A program made the position numbers and the translations under genes. The notes below the pieces were generated by a model. It was given only the letters and a program-made list of their open reading frames with translations, was not told the DNA's origin and ran no database searches. A stretch of 64,000 nt of DNA from Pseudobdellovibrionaceae bacterium (lineage in GTDB: Bacteria; Bdellovibrionota; Bdellovibrionia; Bdellovibrionales; Bdellovibrionaceae). Where the stretch lies: NCBI GenBank assembly GCA_019637915.1, contig JAHBUV010000001.1, forward strand, positions 3,193,934 to 3,257,933, given 5' to 3'. Below are positions 43,752-51,638 of this stretch, in pieces. The stretch's first letter is position 1. Each line of letters starts with the position of its first letter.

Positions 43752-43781
43752 ATCAGGGAGTGGTTGCGATGCCTCGTTTAG
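43752..43781 (+). repeat. Right copy of 30-bp direct repeat flanking the TA cassette
   Basis: Identical to 42119-42148. Here it supplies the start codon (ATG 43769-43771) and first codons of the sugar-phosphate transferase gene, together with a useless copy of the end of the GT4 gene. The short inverted pair GACCAGG (42157-42163) / CCTGGTC (43738-43744) lies just inside the two repeats. Confidence 0.95.
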
Positions 43782-45121
43782 GACGTTTGCTCACCGGTCG
43801 TGGCAAAACCTTGCTGATGTTCTTGGATCTCCTGCTGCTGGCGCTGTCTTTCGGGGCGGTGGTCTGGCTGCGTTTCGGCACCGTGGACGCGGTGGCGTGG
43901 ATGGACCCGCTGGTCGCCGTGGTGGGTTTCTTCTGCCTTTTGTTCCTGTATGTCTTCGGAACCTATGATGTCGATGACCTGGGCGCGAAGCGTTTCATCT
44001 GGACCCGCGTCGCCCTGGCGCTGCTGGCGGCGTTCACGGTGGGGCTGGCTGTCAATTTCTTCCTGCAGGCGGATCGCTCCGGGCTCTTCGGCCGCGGGGT
44101 TTTCGTCGGCGCCCTGCTGATGGATTACGTGCTGGCGGTCGCCGTGAGGCAAATCCTCGCGAGCCGTTTGCGCCGCCGCCGCCGCACGCAGAACTGGCTG
44201 CTCCTCGCTTCCGCCGACAAGGGCGCGCGGGTGGCCGAGGAGTTGCGCCGCAATCATCTGCAGGGGTTGTTGCAGGTTTTCCCCTTGGGCCATCCCGTGG
44301 AGGACTCGCGTCGCGATTTCCTCGAGGCCTTGCAGGTGCCGCGCACGGGCATCATCCTCGGCGCGGAGGACGCGGCCTGGAAGCATCTGGAAAATGAACT
44401 CGTGGAAGTGCGGCTGCAGGGGATGAACGTCGCGCCTTTGTCCAGCATGTACGAGACCCTGTGGCGCAAGATCCCGGTCGAGTACCTGGATCACCGCTGG
44501 TTCCTGCAGCAGGACGGCTTCGCCATCGTAAACTCCTCATTGCGCCAGCGCTTCAAACGGCTGTTCGACCTGGGCGGTTCTGTTCTGTTCATCGCCCTCA
44601 TGTGGCCTGTCATGCTGCTCACGGCCCTGGCGGTTCGTCTCGAGTCGAAGGGACCGGCCTTGTACAAGCAGGTGCGCACCGGCAAGGGCGGCGAGGACTT
44701 CGTGATCTACAAATTCCGTTCGATGCGCGTGGACGCGGAAAAAGACGGAGCGCAGTGGGCGAAGACCAACGACGATCGCGTCACCAAGGTGGGGCGTTTC
44801 ATCCGGCGCACGCGACTGGATGAGTTCCCGCAGATCTGGAACATCCTGAAGGGCGAGATGAGCTTCATCGGCCCCCGCCCCGAACGCCCGGAATTCAACG
44901 AGTCCCTGGCCAAGGAAATTCCATACTATCAATTGCGTCACCTGGTGCGGCCCGGGGTCACGGGCTGGGCGCAGGTGATGTATCCCTACGGCGCCAGCCG
45001 CACGGATGCCCAGCGCAAGCTCGAGTATGATCTGTATTACATCAAGAATTATTCTTTGTTGTTCGATCTGAAAATCCTGTTGAAAACAGTGCGAGTGGTT
45101 TTGTTCGCGGCGGGGCGCTGA
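43769..45121 (+). CDS. Undecaprenyl-phosphate sugar phosphotransferase (WcaJ/PssY-like)
   Basis: 450-residue polyprenyl glycosylphosphotransferase that starts glycan assembly by moving a sugar-1-phosphate to undecaprenyl phosphate. Four N-terminal membrane helices (about 10-125), a CoA-binding-like middle domain, a re-entrant helix near 275-295, and the catalytic C-terminal domain: KFRSMRVDAEKDGAQW, RFIRRTRLDEFPQIWNIL, MSFIGPRPERPEF and RPGVTGWAQVMYPYGAS. The frame is open from 43715, but MPRLGRLL at 43769 lies in the 30-bp repeat and was the start before the TA cassette split it from the GT4 gene. Confidence 0.93.
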   Translation: MPRLGRLLTGRGKTLLMFLDLLLLALSFGAVVWLRFGTVDAVAWMDPLVAVVGFFCLLFLYVFGTYDVDDLGAKRFIWTRVALALLAAFTVGLAVNFFLQADRSGLFGRGVFVGALLMDYVLAVAVRQILASRLRRRRRTQNWLLLASADKGARVAEELRRNHLQGLLQVFPLGHPVEDSRRDFLEALQVPRTGIILGAEDAAWKHLENELVEVRLQGMNVAPLSSMYETLWRKIPVEYLDHRWFLQQDGFAIVNSSLRQRFKRLFDLGGSVLFIALMWPVMLLTALAVRLESKGPALYKQVRTGKGGEDFVIYKFRSMRVDAEKDGAQWAKTNDDRVTKVGRFIRRTRLDEFPQIWNILKGEMSFIGPRPERPEFNESLAKEIPYYQLRHLVRPGVTGWAQVMYPYGASRTDAQRKLEYDLYYIKNYSLLFDLKILLKTVRVVLFAAGR

Positions 45122-45207
45122 GGATTTTCTTCTGACAGAGGTCATTTGGACGCCGCGGCACGGGCGTGGCATTTGCCCCTCGCGCGTCTTCCCGTTATGC
45201 TGCGTCC

Positions 45208-46182
45208 ATGAAAATTCTTGTGACCGGCGGTGCCGGATATATTGGATCCGTGACCGTGCAAAAACTGCGTGAGCAGAAGCATGACATCGTTGTTTACGAC
45301 AATCTTTCCACCGGCGTTCGCGAGGCGGTGCCTCAAGACGTGAAATTCATTTTCGGCGATGTCCGTGATCGCGATCTCGTGGCCCGGGTCATGAAAGACG
45401 AGAGCATCGAGGCCGTGGTGCATTTCGCTGCGAAGCTCGTAGTGCCCGAGTCCGTCGAGCAGCCTCTGGAGTATTATGACGTCAACGTCGGCGGCAGCCT
45501 GAGCCTGCTGGAGGGCGCGCGCAAGGCCGGCGTGAAAGCTTTCGTGTTCAGCTCGACAGCGGCGGTTTATGGCAATCCCCCTTTTGTCCCCGTGACGGAG
45601 GACGTGCCCGTCGCGCCCTTGAATCCTTACGGAGCTTCCAAGGCCATGGTGGAGCAACTGCTGCGGGACTTCGAAAAAGCCGGCGGTTGCCGTTTCGTGA
45701 GCCTGCGCTACTTCAACGTCGCCGGGGCCACGGAGGATCTCAGTGTCGGACAGCGCACAAAAAACGCGACGCACCTGGTGAAGGTGGCCTCGGAAGCCGC
45801 CACCGGCAAGCGCGGCGGGATGTCCGTTTTCGGCACCGATTACGGTACGCCGGACGGCACCTGTGTTCGCGATTACATCCACGTGGAAGACCTTGCGGAC
45901 GCCCATCTCCTGGCTTTGCATCATCTGAGCCGGGGCGGGGAGAGCGCCATCCTCAATTGCGGTTACGGCCGTGGATTTTCCGTGAAAGACGTCGTCGCCA
46001 CCATGCAGGAAGTGAGCGGCGTGAGCTTCCCGGTCACGACCTCGGGCTGCCGAGCCGGTGATGCCGGCGAGATCGTCGCCGACTCCTCGCGCCTGCAAAA
46101 GCTTTTCGGTTGGAAACCGCGCCGCGATGATTTGCGCCTGATCTGCCGAACGGCTTTCGATTGGGAGAAAAAACTCCGATGA
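45208..46182 (+). CDS. galE: UDP-glucose 4-epimerase
   Basis: 324-residue extended SDR. NAD motif GGAGYIG (7-13), catalytic Ser/Thr in FSSTAAVYG (S116, T117) and YGASK (Y141, K145). It interconverts UDP-Glc/UDP-Gal or the N-acetyl forms. The frame is open from 45166, but ATG 45208 gives the family N-terminus. Its stop overlaps the next gene (ATGA), forming a three-gene unit with a membrane glycosyltransferase and a GtrB-like transferase. Confidence 0.92.
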   Translation: MKILVTGGAGYIGSVTVQKLREQKHDIVVYDNLSTGVREAVPQDVKFIFGDVRDRDLVARVMKDESIEAVVHFAAKLVVPESVEQPLEYYDVNVGGSLSLLEGARKAGVKAFVFSSTAAVYGNPPFVPVTEDVPVAPLNPYGASKAMVEQLLRDFEKAGGCRFVSLRYFNVAGATEDLSVGQRTKNATHLVKVASEAATGKRGGMSVFGTDYGTPDGTCVRDYIHVEDLADAHLLALHHLSRGGESAILNCGYGRGFSVKDVVATMQEVSGVSFPVTTSGCRAGDAGEIVADSSRLQKLFGWKPRRDDLRLICRTAFDWEKKLR

Positions 46183-47498
46183 ATTTGACCTGGCCGCAGA
46201 AAATTTCGCGGGCCGTCCTGGCGGTGGCGGCGCTTTTCGCGGTCGGCAGCCTGCTCGTGACCCTGGATATCCCCCTGCAGGGCACGCATGCCTGGCGCCA
46301 ATCGGACACTTTGTACATGTCCTACGCCTATTGCACGGAAGGCGCCGAGTTCCTGCGCCCCCACGTCGGTCGTCGCATGGACACGAGCGGGGTCGCCATC
46401 GGCGAGTTCCCGATTTTCAGCTACCTCATGGCGGTGAAGTGTCTCGTCACCGGCGTCTGGGACGAGGTCTTTCCGAAGCTCGTGACGTTTTTCTTTTTGA
46501 TCCTGAACTTCGCGCTGTGGTGGAGGTTCCTTCGCCGCGAGGCGGGCGGGCGCTTCGTGCCCTTCTGGGTTTTCGCCTCCCTCATGGGGTTCGCCCCGAT
46601 CGTTCTGTTGCATCTGACCATTCCCATCCCGGACGTCTTTGCCTTGGCCTTGGTGCCGATGATCGGCCTGATGAAGGATGATGCGCGGGCTTGGGTGCTG
46701 GGCCTGCGTTGGGCTCTTTTTCTTTTGATGTTCCTGGTGCGTCCTTATTTCGTGCCTTTTGTTTTCGTGCTGTATCGCCGGCGCTGGGAACAGGCGGTGG
46801 CCGTGGCCCTGTGCGCCCTCGGCTACCTGGTCTGGTTCAAGTACTGGGTCTATACGTCGGAGTTGCACCAGCACTTCGGGACGGAGCTGCGTTCCCTGTC
46901 CGTGCTGATGCAGCAACTGCCGCACGCGGCCCCGCGCCTGGTGTGGGATTTTTTCCGCGACCAGTGGAATTTCCTCGGCGTTTTGTTCCTGATCCCGGTG
47001 CTGCGCGCCTGGCGCGGGCAAAAGGACTGGCTGCTCACGGGGTTGAGTGGCACCGCCCTCGTGCTTTTCCTGCGCGGCGACCACTTCATGATTCACGGTT
47101 ACTATCTTCTGGTCCCCGCCATGATGAGCTTCTATTTCATGTGCCTGGGTTACCTGCGCTCTTCGGAAAAGTGGCGGGAACCCGTGCTGGCTTTGATGGC
47201 TCTGCTCGGTCTGGCGGCTGTGGCCCATCATTGGAACCCGGAGAAAAACGCCATGGGGGTTCGCCTGCGCGCGGAGATCGCCGCCGTGACCCGACCGGGC
47301 GAATTGATCGCCCTTTACGGCAGCACCGCGCCTACGCAATTTTACAATGCTCTCCGCCCGGGTTGGTCGTTCGCCGCCGTGGAGGAATTCCAGGGCGAGA
47401 CCCGTTGCCCGCCCGACGTCAAGGCGGCCGTCATCCTGCGCAACGACGAAACCGATTTCAAGATCGAACTCTGCCAAGGCCAAGGAGCCACGCCGTGA
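46179..47498 (+). CDS. Polytopic membrane protein, probable polyprenyl-linked-sugar glycosyltransferase
   Basis: 439-residue protein with about ten membrane helices. After the first helix comes the periplasmic loop LQGTHAWRQSDTLYMSYAY, similar to loops that follow TM1 in GT39/ArnT-type (GT-C) enzymes, with an acidic/polar site. It overlaps galE by 4 bp, and the next gene encodes a GtrB-like polyprenyl-phosphate glycosyltransferase. By analogy with serotype-conversion (Gtr) modules, the latter would make an undecaprenyl-P-sugar and this protein would transfer it to the O-antigen in the periplasm. Function is inferred from topology and context. Start ATG 46179 with GGGAG upstream. Confidence 0.75.
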   Translation: MNLTWPQKISRAVLAVAALFAVGSLLVTLDIPLQGTHAWRQSDTLYMSYAYCTEGAEFLRPHVGRRMDTSGVAIGEFPIFSYLMAVKCLVTGVWDEVFPKLVTFFFLILNFALWWRFLRREAGGRFVPFWVFASLMGFAPIVLLHLTIPIPDVFALALVPMIGLMKDDARAWVLGLRWALFLLMFLVRPYFVPFVFVLYRRRWEQAVAVALCALGYLVWFKYWVYTSELHQHFGTELRSLSVLMQQLPHAAPRLVWDFFRDQWNFLGVLFLIPVLRAWRGQKDWLLTGLSGTALVLFLRGDHFMIHGYYLLVPAMMSFYFMCLGYLRSSEKWREPVLALMALLGLAAVAHHWNPEKNAMGVRLRAEIAAVTRPGELIALYGSTAPTQFYNALRPGWSFAAVEEFQGETRCPPDVKAAVILRNDETDFKIELCQGQGATP

Positions 47499-48457
47499 CC
47501 TTTTCCCTCGTCATCCCGGTTTTCAACGAGCAAGAGACCCTCGAGTACAGCTTCGACCGCCTGATCAAAGTCCTGCAGGGGTCTTTCTTCGCGAAGTACT
47601 CCCGGATCGAGATGATCCTCGTGAACGACGGATCACGGGACAAAACGCCGCAGCTTCTGGAGAAGCTTCTGCGCCGCTCACCTGTGGGCCCGGTGCATCT
47701 GAAAGTGCTGCACTTCAGCCGCAACTTCGGCCATTCCAACGCCGTGCTGGCGGGGCTGGAGGCGGCGACGGGCGAGGAGATCGGCATCATCGACGCGGAC
47801 CTGCAGGACCCTCCGGAGCTCTTGCCCGAGATGCTGGCCCATCTCGGCGAAGCGGACGTGGTCTACGGCCAGCGTCTCCATCGCGAGGCCGAGAGCTTCT
47901 TCAAACGCACCTCGGCCTGGGCGTTTTACCGTCTGCTCAATTTCATGACGGGCATCGAGATCCCGAAAGACACCGGCGATTTCCGCGTCATCACCCGCGA
48001 CGTGCTGAAGGCCGTCCTGCAGTGCCGCGAGCAGAACCCCTTCCTGCGCGGCCTGGTCGCCTGGGTGGGCTTCCGCCAGAAGGCCTTCCCGTACAACCGC
48101 CAGGCCCGGCAGTTCGGCGTGACGAAATACACCCTGAAAAAGATGATCCGTTTCGCCATGCAGGCCTTGCTCAGTTTCTCGCTCGTGCCCTTGCGCCTGT
48201 CGATTTACCTGGGCCTTTTCACCATGCTCGGCAGCGTGGGGTTGACGGCATGGGCGATCTTCCGCCACCTGAGCGGCGGCACCGTGCCCGGCTGGACATC
48301 GATGGTCGTGCTGTTCCTGTTCGTGCAATCCATCACGCTGCTGATGATCGGCGTGATCGGCTACTACGTCGGCCAGATCCACCTCGGCGTGCAGGGCCGC
48401 CCGCGCTACATCCTGCGCGAAACCGCGCCCCGTGGCGGCGGGAACGCACGGGTTTAG
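47495..48457 (+). CDS. GtrB/ArnC-like polyprenyl-phosphate glycosyltransferase
   Basis: 320-residue GT2 protein of the DPM1/GtrB group. The GT-A domain has FSLVIPVFNEQETLE, MILVNDGSRDKT, HFSRNFGHSNAVLAGLEAA and the DxD-type IIDADLQDPPE (about residues 92-102), then DTGDFRVITRDV. Two C-terminal membrane helices follow (SFSLVPLRLSIYLGLFTMLG and a helix near 275). It starts at GTG 47495, with AAGGAG upstream, overlapping the previous stop. It loads a sugar onto undecaprenyl phosphate on the cytoplasmic face. Confidence 0.92.
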   Translation: MTFSLVIPVFNEQETLEYSFDRLIKVLQGSFFAKYSRIEMILVNDGSRDKTPQLLEKLLRRSPVGPVHLKVLHFSRNFGHSNAVLAGLEAATGEEIGIIDADLQDPPELLPEMLAHLGEADVVYGQRLHREAESFFKRTSAWAFYRLLNFMTGIEIPKDTGDFRVITRDVLKAVLQCREQNPFLRGLVAWVGFRQKAFPYNRQARQFGVTKYTLKKMIRFAMQALLSFSLVPLRLSIYLGLFTMLGSVGLTAWAIFRHLSGGTVPGWTSMVVLFLFVQSITLLMIGVIGYYVGQIHLGVQGRPRYILRETAPRGGGNARV

Positions 48458-48663
48458 GGTTCCATCTCAAGAGACAGGGGAACGGCTTCCGGAAAAGCCT
48501 CCTGGAGTTCGTCGAAGACTTCGACAGGACTTTCGTGGAAAGTGTCTTGAGACTATTCAAGACTCATGAAAAATCATTGAGTCCCGTCACGCTTTCCCGT
48601 TCAGGATGGGTGATTCGCATCCAGATATCGCGAAACAGACGGTAAAACGGCCAGTTGCCCCTC

Positions 48664-48697
48664 TAACAATTCCTTCATGAGTCCGAAGCAATTGTTA
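48664..48697 (+). other. Hairpin around an ATG at the start of the pseudo-receiver gene
   Basis: TAACAATT (48664-48671) pairs with AATTGTTA (48690-48697), and CTTC (48673-48676, first base of the ATG not included) pairs with GAAG (48685-48688), separated by one C/C mismatch. The 8-nt loop begins exactly with ATG (48677). If the gene starts there, the start codon would be presented in a hairpin loop without a ribosome site; if it starts at 48737, this is a leader hairpin or protein-binding palindrome. Further upstream are GTCTTGA/TCAAGAC (48544-48563) and GTCGAA/TTCGAC pairs. Confidence 0.55.
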
Positions 48698-48736
48698 AGA
48701 CCTCGTGTTCATATTTCAGGTCCAGAGGCGCAACGA

Positions 48737-50740
48737 ATGGCAGAGGATATGGCTCCGAAGGAAGTTCGCAAGTCAATTCTGATCATCAAGTCAAACCCCA
48801 AGGGTTTGAACCTGGTCGAAAGTTTTCTGCGGAACCGGGGATGGAAGATCCAGTCCGCGACCAATTTGAAAGAGGCCTTGACCTTCCTCGTGTCGCAGAA
48901 GCCCTCCTTCGTGATGATCACTGTCGATCACCCGAACAAAAAAGTCCGCATGCTGCCGAAGCTTCTGACCCAGTCTTTTCCGGTCTTCGTCATGGTCTTC
49001 GCCGAGCAGGGGAGTTCTTTGTCCTATAAAGCCCTGCAGGACAGCGGTTGCCCGTATCGGATCAATCCGCCGGCGACAGGCCCTGCCGTCGAAAGGACCA
49101 TCAATAAAATCCTGAAGGACCAGGAAGAGGAAAAAGAAAAGGCCGCACGGGTCGCCCGCGAGGGAGGAACCGCCAGCGGGGACATCACCATCAAGGGTGG
49201 CGGAGCGGACGGTGGCCCGACCCACATCTCGGGCGGAAACGCCTCTGCGCCAAACGACAACTCCCTGGCGGCCAACGGCATGATCAGCATCGCCGGCGCG
49301 GGACCGGGTTCTTTCAATATCCAATCGGCGACGGATCTGTTGCGACAGATGGCGGAGACGCCGGAAGACGAGAGCGGCGCCATCATGGCCTCCGGTGAAG
49401 ACAACGGTGTGGCCCAGCCTTTGAGTTTGAACGCGGAGGCTTTGGCGGATTTGGAAAAAGCCGCGCAAGAAGATGCGCTGTCGGCAGTGGGGCGCTCCCC
49501 GGGCAAGCCAAACGGCGGCGCTTGGGTGCCGGCGGACGAGAGCAGCGCGAAGAGTGGGTCGGGTGAAGCCGAAGAACTGGCGGCGCGCAGCGGTTCGACC
49601 TCCGCGGAGGATCTGCTCGGTCGAACAGGCTCTGATCAAGGTGACCTCATGGGTGCCCGCAGCCGCGGTCCCGGCGGTGAAGAACTGGCGGCCCGTTCCC
49701 AGGAGGAGGCCGGCGAATTGCTGGGCGCCCGTTCGGGCGACAGGCCCGGCGGCTCTTCGCAAGAGGCGGGGTTCCTCGATCCCGCGGCCTCTGCGCCGCA
49801 AGTGCGCTACCACGAAGGGGACTTCGATCGTGGTGAGCAAGCGCCCGGCCAAGAGGATGATGATGCCGCGGGTGCGGCCCTTGATTTCAATCGTTCGAAA
49901 AAAAGCGCGTCCGGTGTGGAAGGACGCGACCAAGACACCGGCTCGGGCGAAGGCGATTTGCTGAAACCGAAAAAGGGTGCTTCCAAAAACGTGGGAACGG
50001 GCGGATTCGTCCGTCACAGCCGCGACAATGAGAGCATCATCGTGCGCGGCACGCAAAAAGCCCTGGATGAGTCCGTGACCCTGAAAAGCCACGATGTCAA
50101 AGGACAACCCGTGGCCGAACATCGTTTGGAGCAAGCGAGCAACGTCGCCTGCCTCATCGTCGAGTCGCCGCGTTTTTCGGGTTACCTGGTCGCCGCCATG
50201 GCGAAAGACCGCCCCATGGACACGAAGTTCGTCGATACCATCAAGGACCGCCTGGCGAAATTCCTGCGCGACAACGGCGAGCCGATCAAGGAAGAAAACA
50301 GCATGAGCCTGAAGATCAAGCAGGTGGACTTCCAGGACTGGGCGCTCGAGTACGCCGATTTCCTGCGCAAGTCCGTGCACGAGGGCCAGGAGATCGCCAT
50401 GGCGTTTTTCCCCTTCGCGGAGGCGCAAGCCAAGCTCGGCGAGTCCGCCTCCGTGGAGATGGGCTCCGTGAAACTCGACGAGATCCAGGGCGATCTGACG
50501 GTGGATTTCAATCTGTACGTTTATCTGCCCGCCAACAAAAAGTACGTCCTGTACACGCCTCGCGGGTCGAAATTCTACGGCAATCAAAAAGGCCGTCTGG
50601 CCGGCATGGGCGTCACACACATGCACGTCAAACGCGACGATCTGGTGGATGTGAGCCGCTATCGCGCTCAGAACTACCTGAATAGTAAAATCGAGGAATT
50701 CGAACGCCGCCGCAGTCAGGCCACCCCGCCGGCGGCTTGA
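48737..50740 (+). CDS. Pseudo-receiver protein with long low-complexity linker and conserved C-terminal domain
   Basis: 667 residues from ATG 48737 (AGAGG 8 bp upstream); ATG 48677 would add 20 residues but has no ribosome site. Residues about 10-105 look like a response-regulator receiver fold (SILIIKSNPKGLNLVESFLR, a beta strand FVMITVDHP, and a final RINPPATG), but the usual DD pair and phospho-Asp are not apparent. Then comes a 300-residue Gly/Ser/Glu/Ala-rich linker with recurring ELAARSG / LLGARSG units. The C-terminal about 250 residues are ordered; the end (VDFNLYVYLPANKKYVLYTP, then GVTHMHVKRDDLVDVSRY) resembles domains found ahead of HD-GYP domains. No catalytic domain. Function unknown, probably a signalling scaffold. 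Confidence 0.75.
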   Translation: MAEDMAPKEVRKSILIIKSNPKGLNLVESFLRNRGWKIQSATNLKEALTFLVSQKPSFVMITVDHPNKKVRMLPKLLTQSFPVFVMVFAEQGSSLSYKALQDSGCPYRINPPATGPAVERTINKILKDQEEEKEKAARVAREGGTASGDITIKGGGADGGPTHISGGNASAPNDNSLAANGMISIAGAGPGSFNIQSATDLLRQMAETPEDESGAIMASGEDNGVAQPLSLNAEALADLEKAAQEDALSAVGRSPGKPNGGAWVPADESSAKSGSGEAEELAARSGSTSAEDLLGRTGSDQGDLMGARSRGPGGEELAARSQEEAGELLGARSGDRPGGSSQEAGFLDPAASAPQVRYHEGDFDRGEQAPGQEDDDAAGAALDFNRSKKSASGVEGRDQDTGSGEGDLLKPKKGASKNVGTGGFVRHSRDNESIIVRGTQKALDESVTLKSHDVKGQPVAEHRLEQASNVACLIVESPRFSGYLVAAMAKDRPMDTKFVDTIKDRLAKFLRDNGEPIKEENSMSLKIKQVDFQDWALEYADFLRKSVHEGQEIAMAFFPFAEAQAKLGESASVEMGSVKLDEIQGDLTVDFNLYVYLPANKKYVLYTPRGSKFYGNQKGRLAGMGVTHMHVKRDDLVDVSRYRAQNYLNSKIEEFERRRSQATPPAA

Positions 50741-50774
50741 CCCCCTCGCTCTTTCGCGGTGAACTGCGGGGAGC

Positions 50775-51515
50775 ATGTTCCGTATCCCCAAGCACGATCA
50801 GTCCATTCTCATTTTCGGCGAGAGCGAGCTTCCGCATCTGCGCAAAGAGGCTTTGCGTCTGCTCGTGTGGAACGTGTGGAAAGGGCGAGGGCGCGACATT
50901 TGGCGCCGCGATCTCTTGAGCTTGTCTTTGGACCGCGATTTGATTTTGCTGCAGGAGGCGGTGGCCGATTCCTCCATGAGCTCTTACTTCCAGGAGGCCA
51001 GCAGCCGTTACGAGTGGCGCATGGCCGCGAGTTTCGAGTGGCGCGAACGCAAGACCGGCGTTGCGACCGGAGCCGTGGCGAAGCCCTTCAGCAGCCGTTA
51101 CCTGCGCGGCCGCGAGCGCGAATTTTTCCTGTGGACGCCGAAGGTGAGCCTCAGCACCAGCTACAGTCTGCACGAAGGCCCGGAGCTCTTGGTGATCAAC
51201 ACCCATGTGGTGAATTTCACCACGACCTCGTCCTTCGTGCGCTTCGTGGAGGAGCTGGTTTCCCTCATCGAGCATCATCACGGACCTTTGATCCTGGCCG
51301 GTGACTTCAACACCTGGAACCTGAATCGTTGGCAGTCCCTGCTGGGAATTTTGTTCCGCCTGGGCGTGACGCCTGTGACCTTTGGCGAAGACCCGCGTTT
51401 CTTGAAGTTGGACCATGTGTTCTCGCGGGGCTTGAAAATGCAGAGTGCCGTGGTCCGTCACGACATCAAAAGCTCGGATCATTACCCCCTGTTGGTCGAC
51501 TTCGAGTTCTGCTGA
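50775..51515 (+). CDS. Endonuclease/exonuclease/phosphatase (EEP) family protein
   Basis: 246-residue DNase I-fold metal hydrolase. Family motifs in order: LLVWNVWKGRG (metal Asn), ILLQEAVAD (metal Glu), VINTHVVNF, the catalytic ILAGDFNTWN (Asp/Asn), LDHVFSRG and the C-terminal SSDHYPLLVDFEF (Asp/His). All key residues are present, so it should be active on a phosphodiester or phosphoester. No signal peptide. It lies 34 bp after the pseudo-receiver gene and before hppA. The substrate cannot be told. Confidence 0.88.
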   Translation: MFRIPKHDQSILIFGESELPHLRKEALRLLVWNVWKGRGRDIWRRDLLSLSLDRDLILLQEAVADSSMSSYFQEASSRYEWRMAASFEWRERKTGVATGAVAKPFSSRYLRGREREFFLWTPKVSLSTSYSLHEGPELLVINTHVVNFTTTSSFVRFVEELVSLIEHHHGPLILAGDFNTWNLNRWQSLLGILFRLGVTPVTFGEDPRFLKLDHVFSRGLKMQSAVVRHDIKSSDHYPLLVDFEFC

Positions 51516-51638
51516 AAAAGAAGGCATTCCGGGGATCTGTGCCCCTTGTCCGAGCGCGACAAGGAGCGTCGGTTGTTGCTTCGCGACAGCTCCTCTTCTA
51601 CTTCATTTCTGTCCATCAACTTGAAGGAGAATTCTTCC

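Noticed and set aside
46691..47494. Long N-terminal extension of the GtrB-like gene
   Set aside because: It is the preceding membrane-protein gene read out of frame; the GT2 fold starts at GTG 47495.
48791..50791. 666-codon minus-strand open frame opposite the pseudo-receiver gene
   Set aside because: Antisense of a GC-rich low-complexity gene; no family motif, no ribosome site, and the plus-strand frame has ordered conserved ends.
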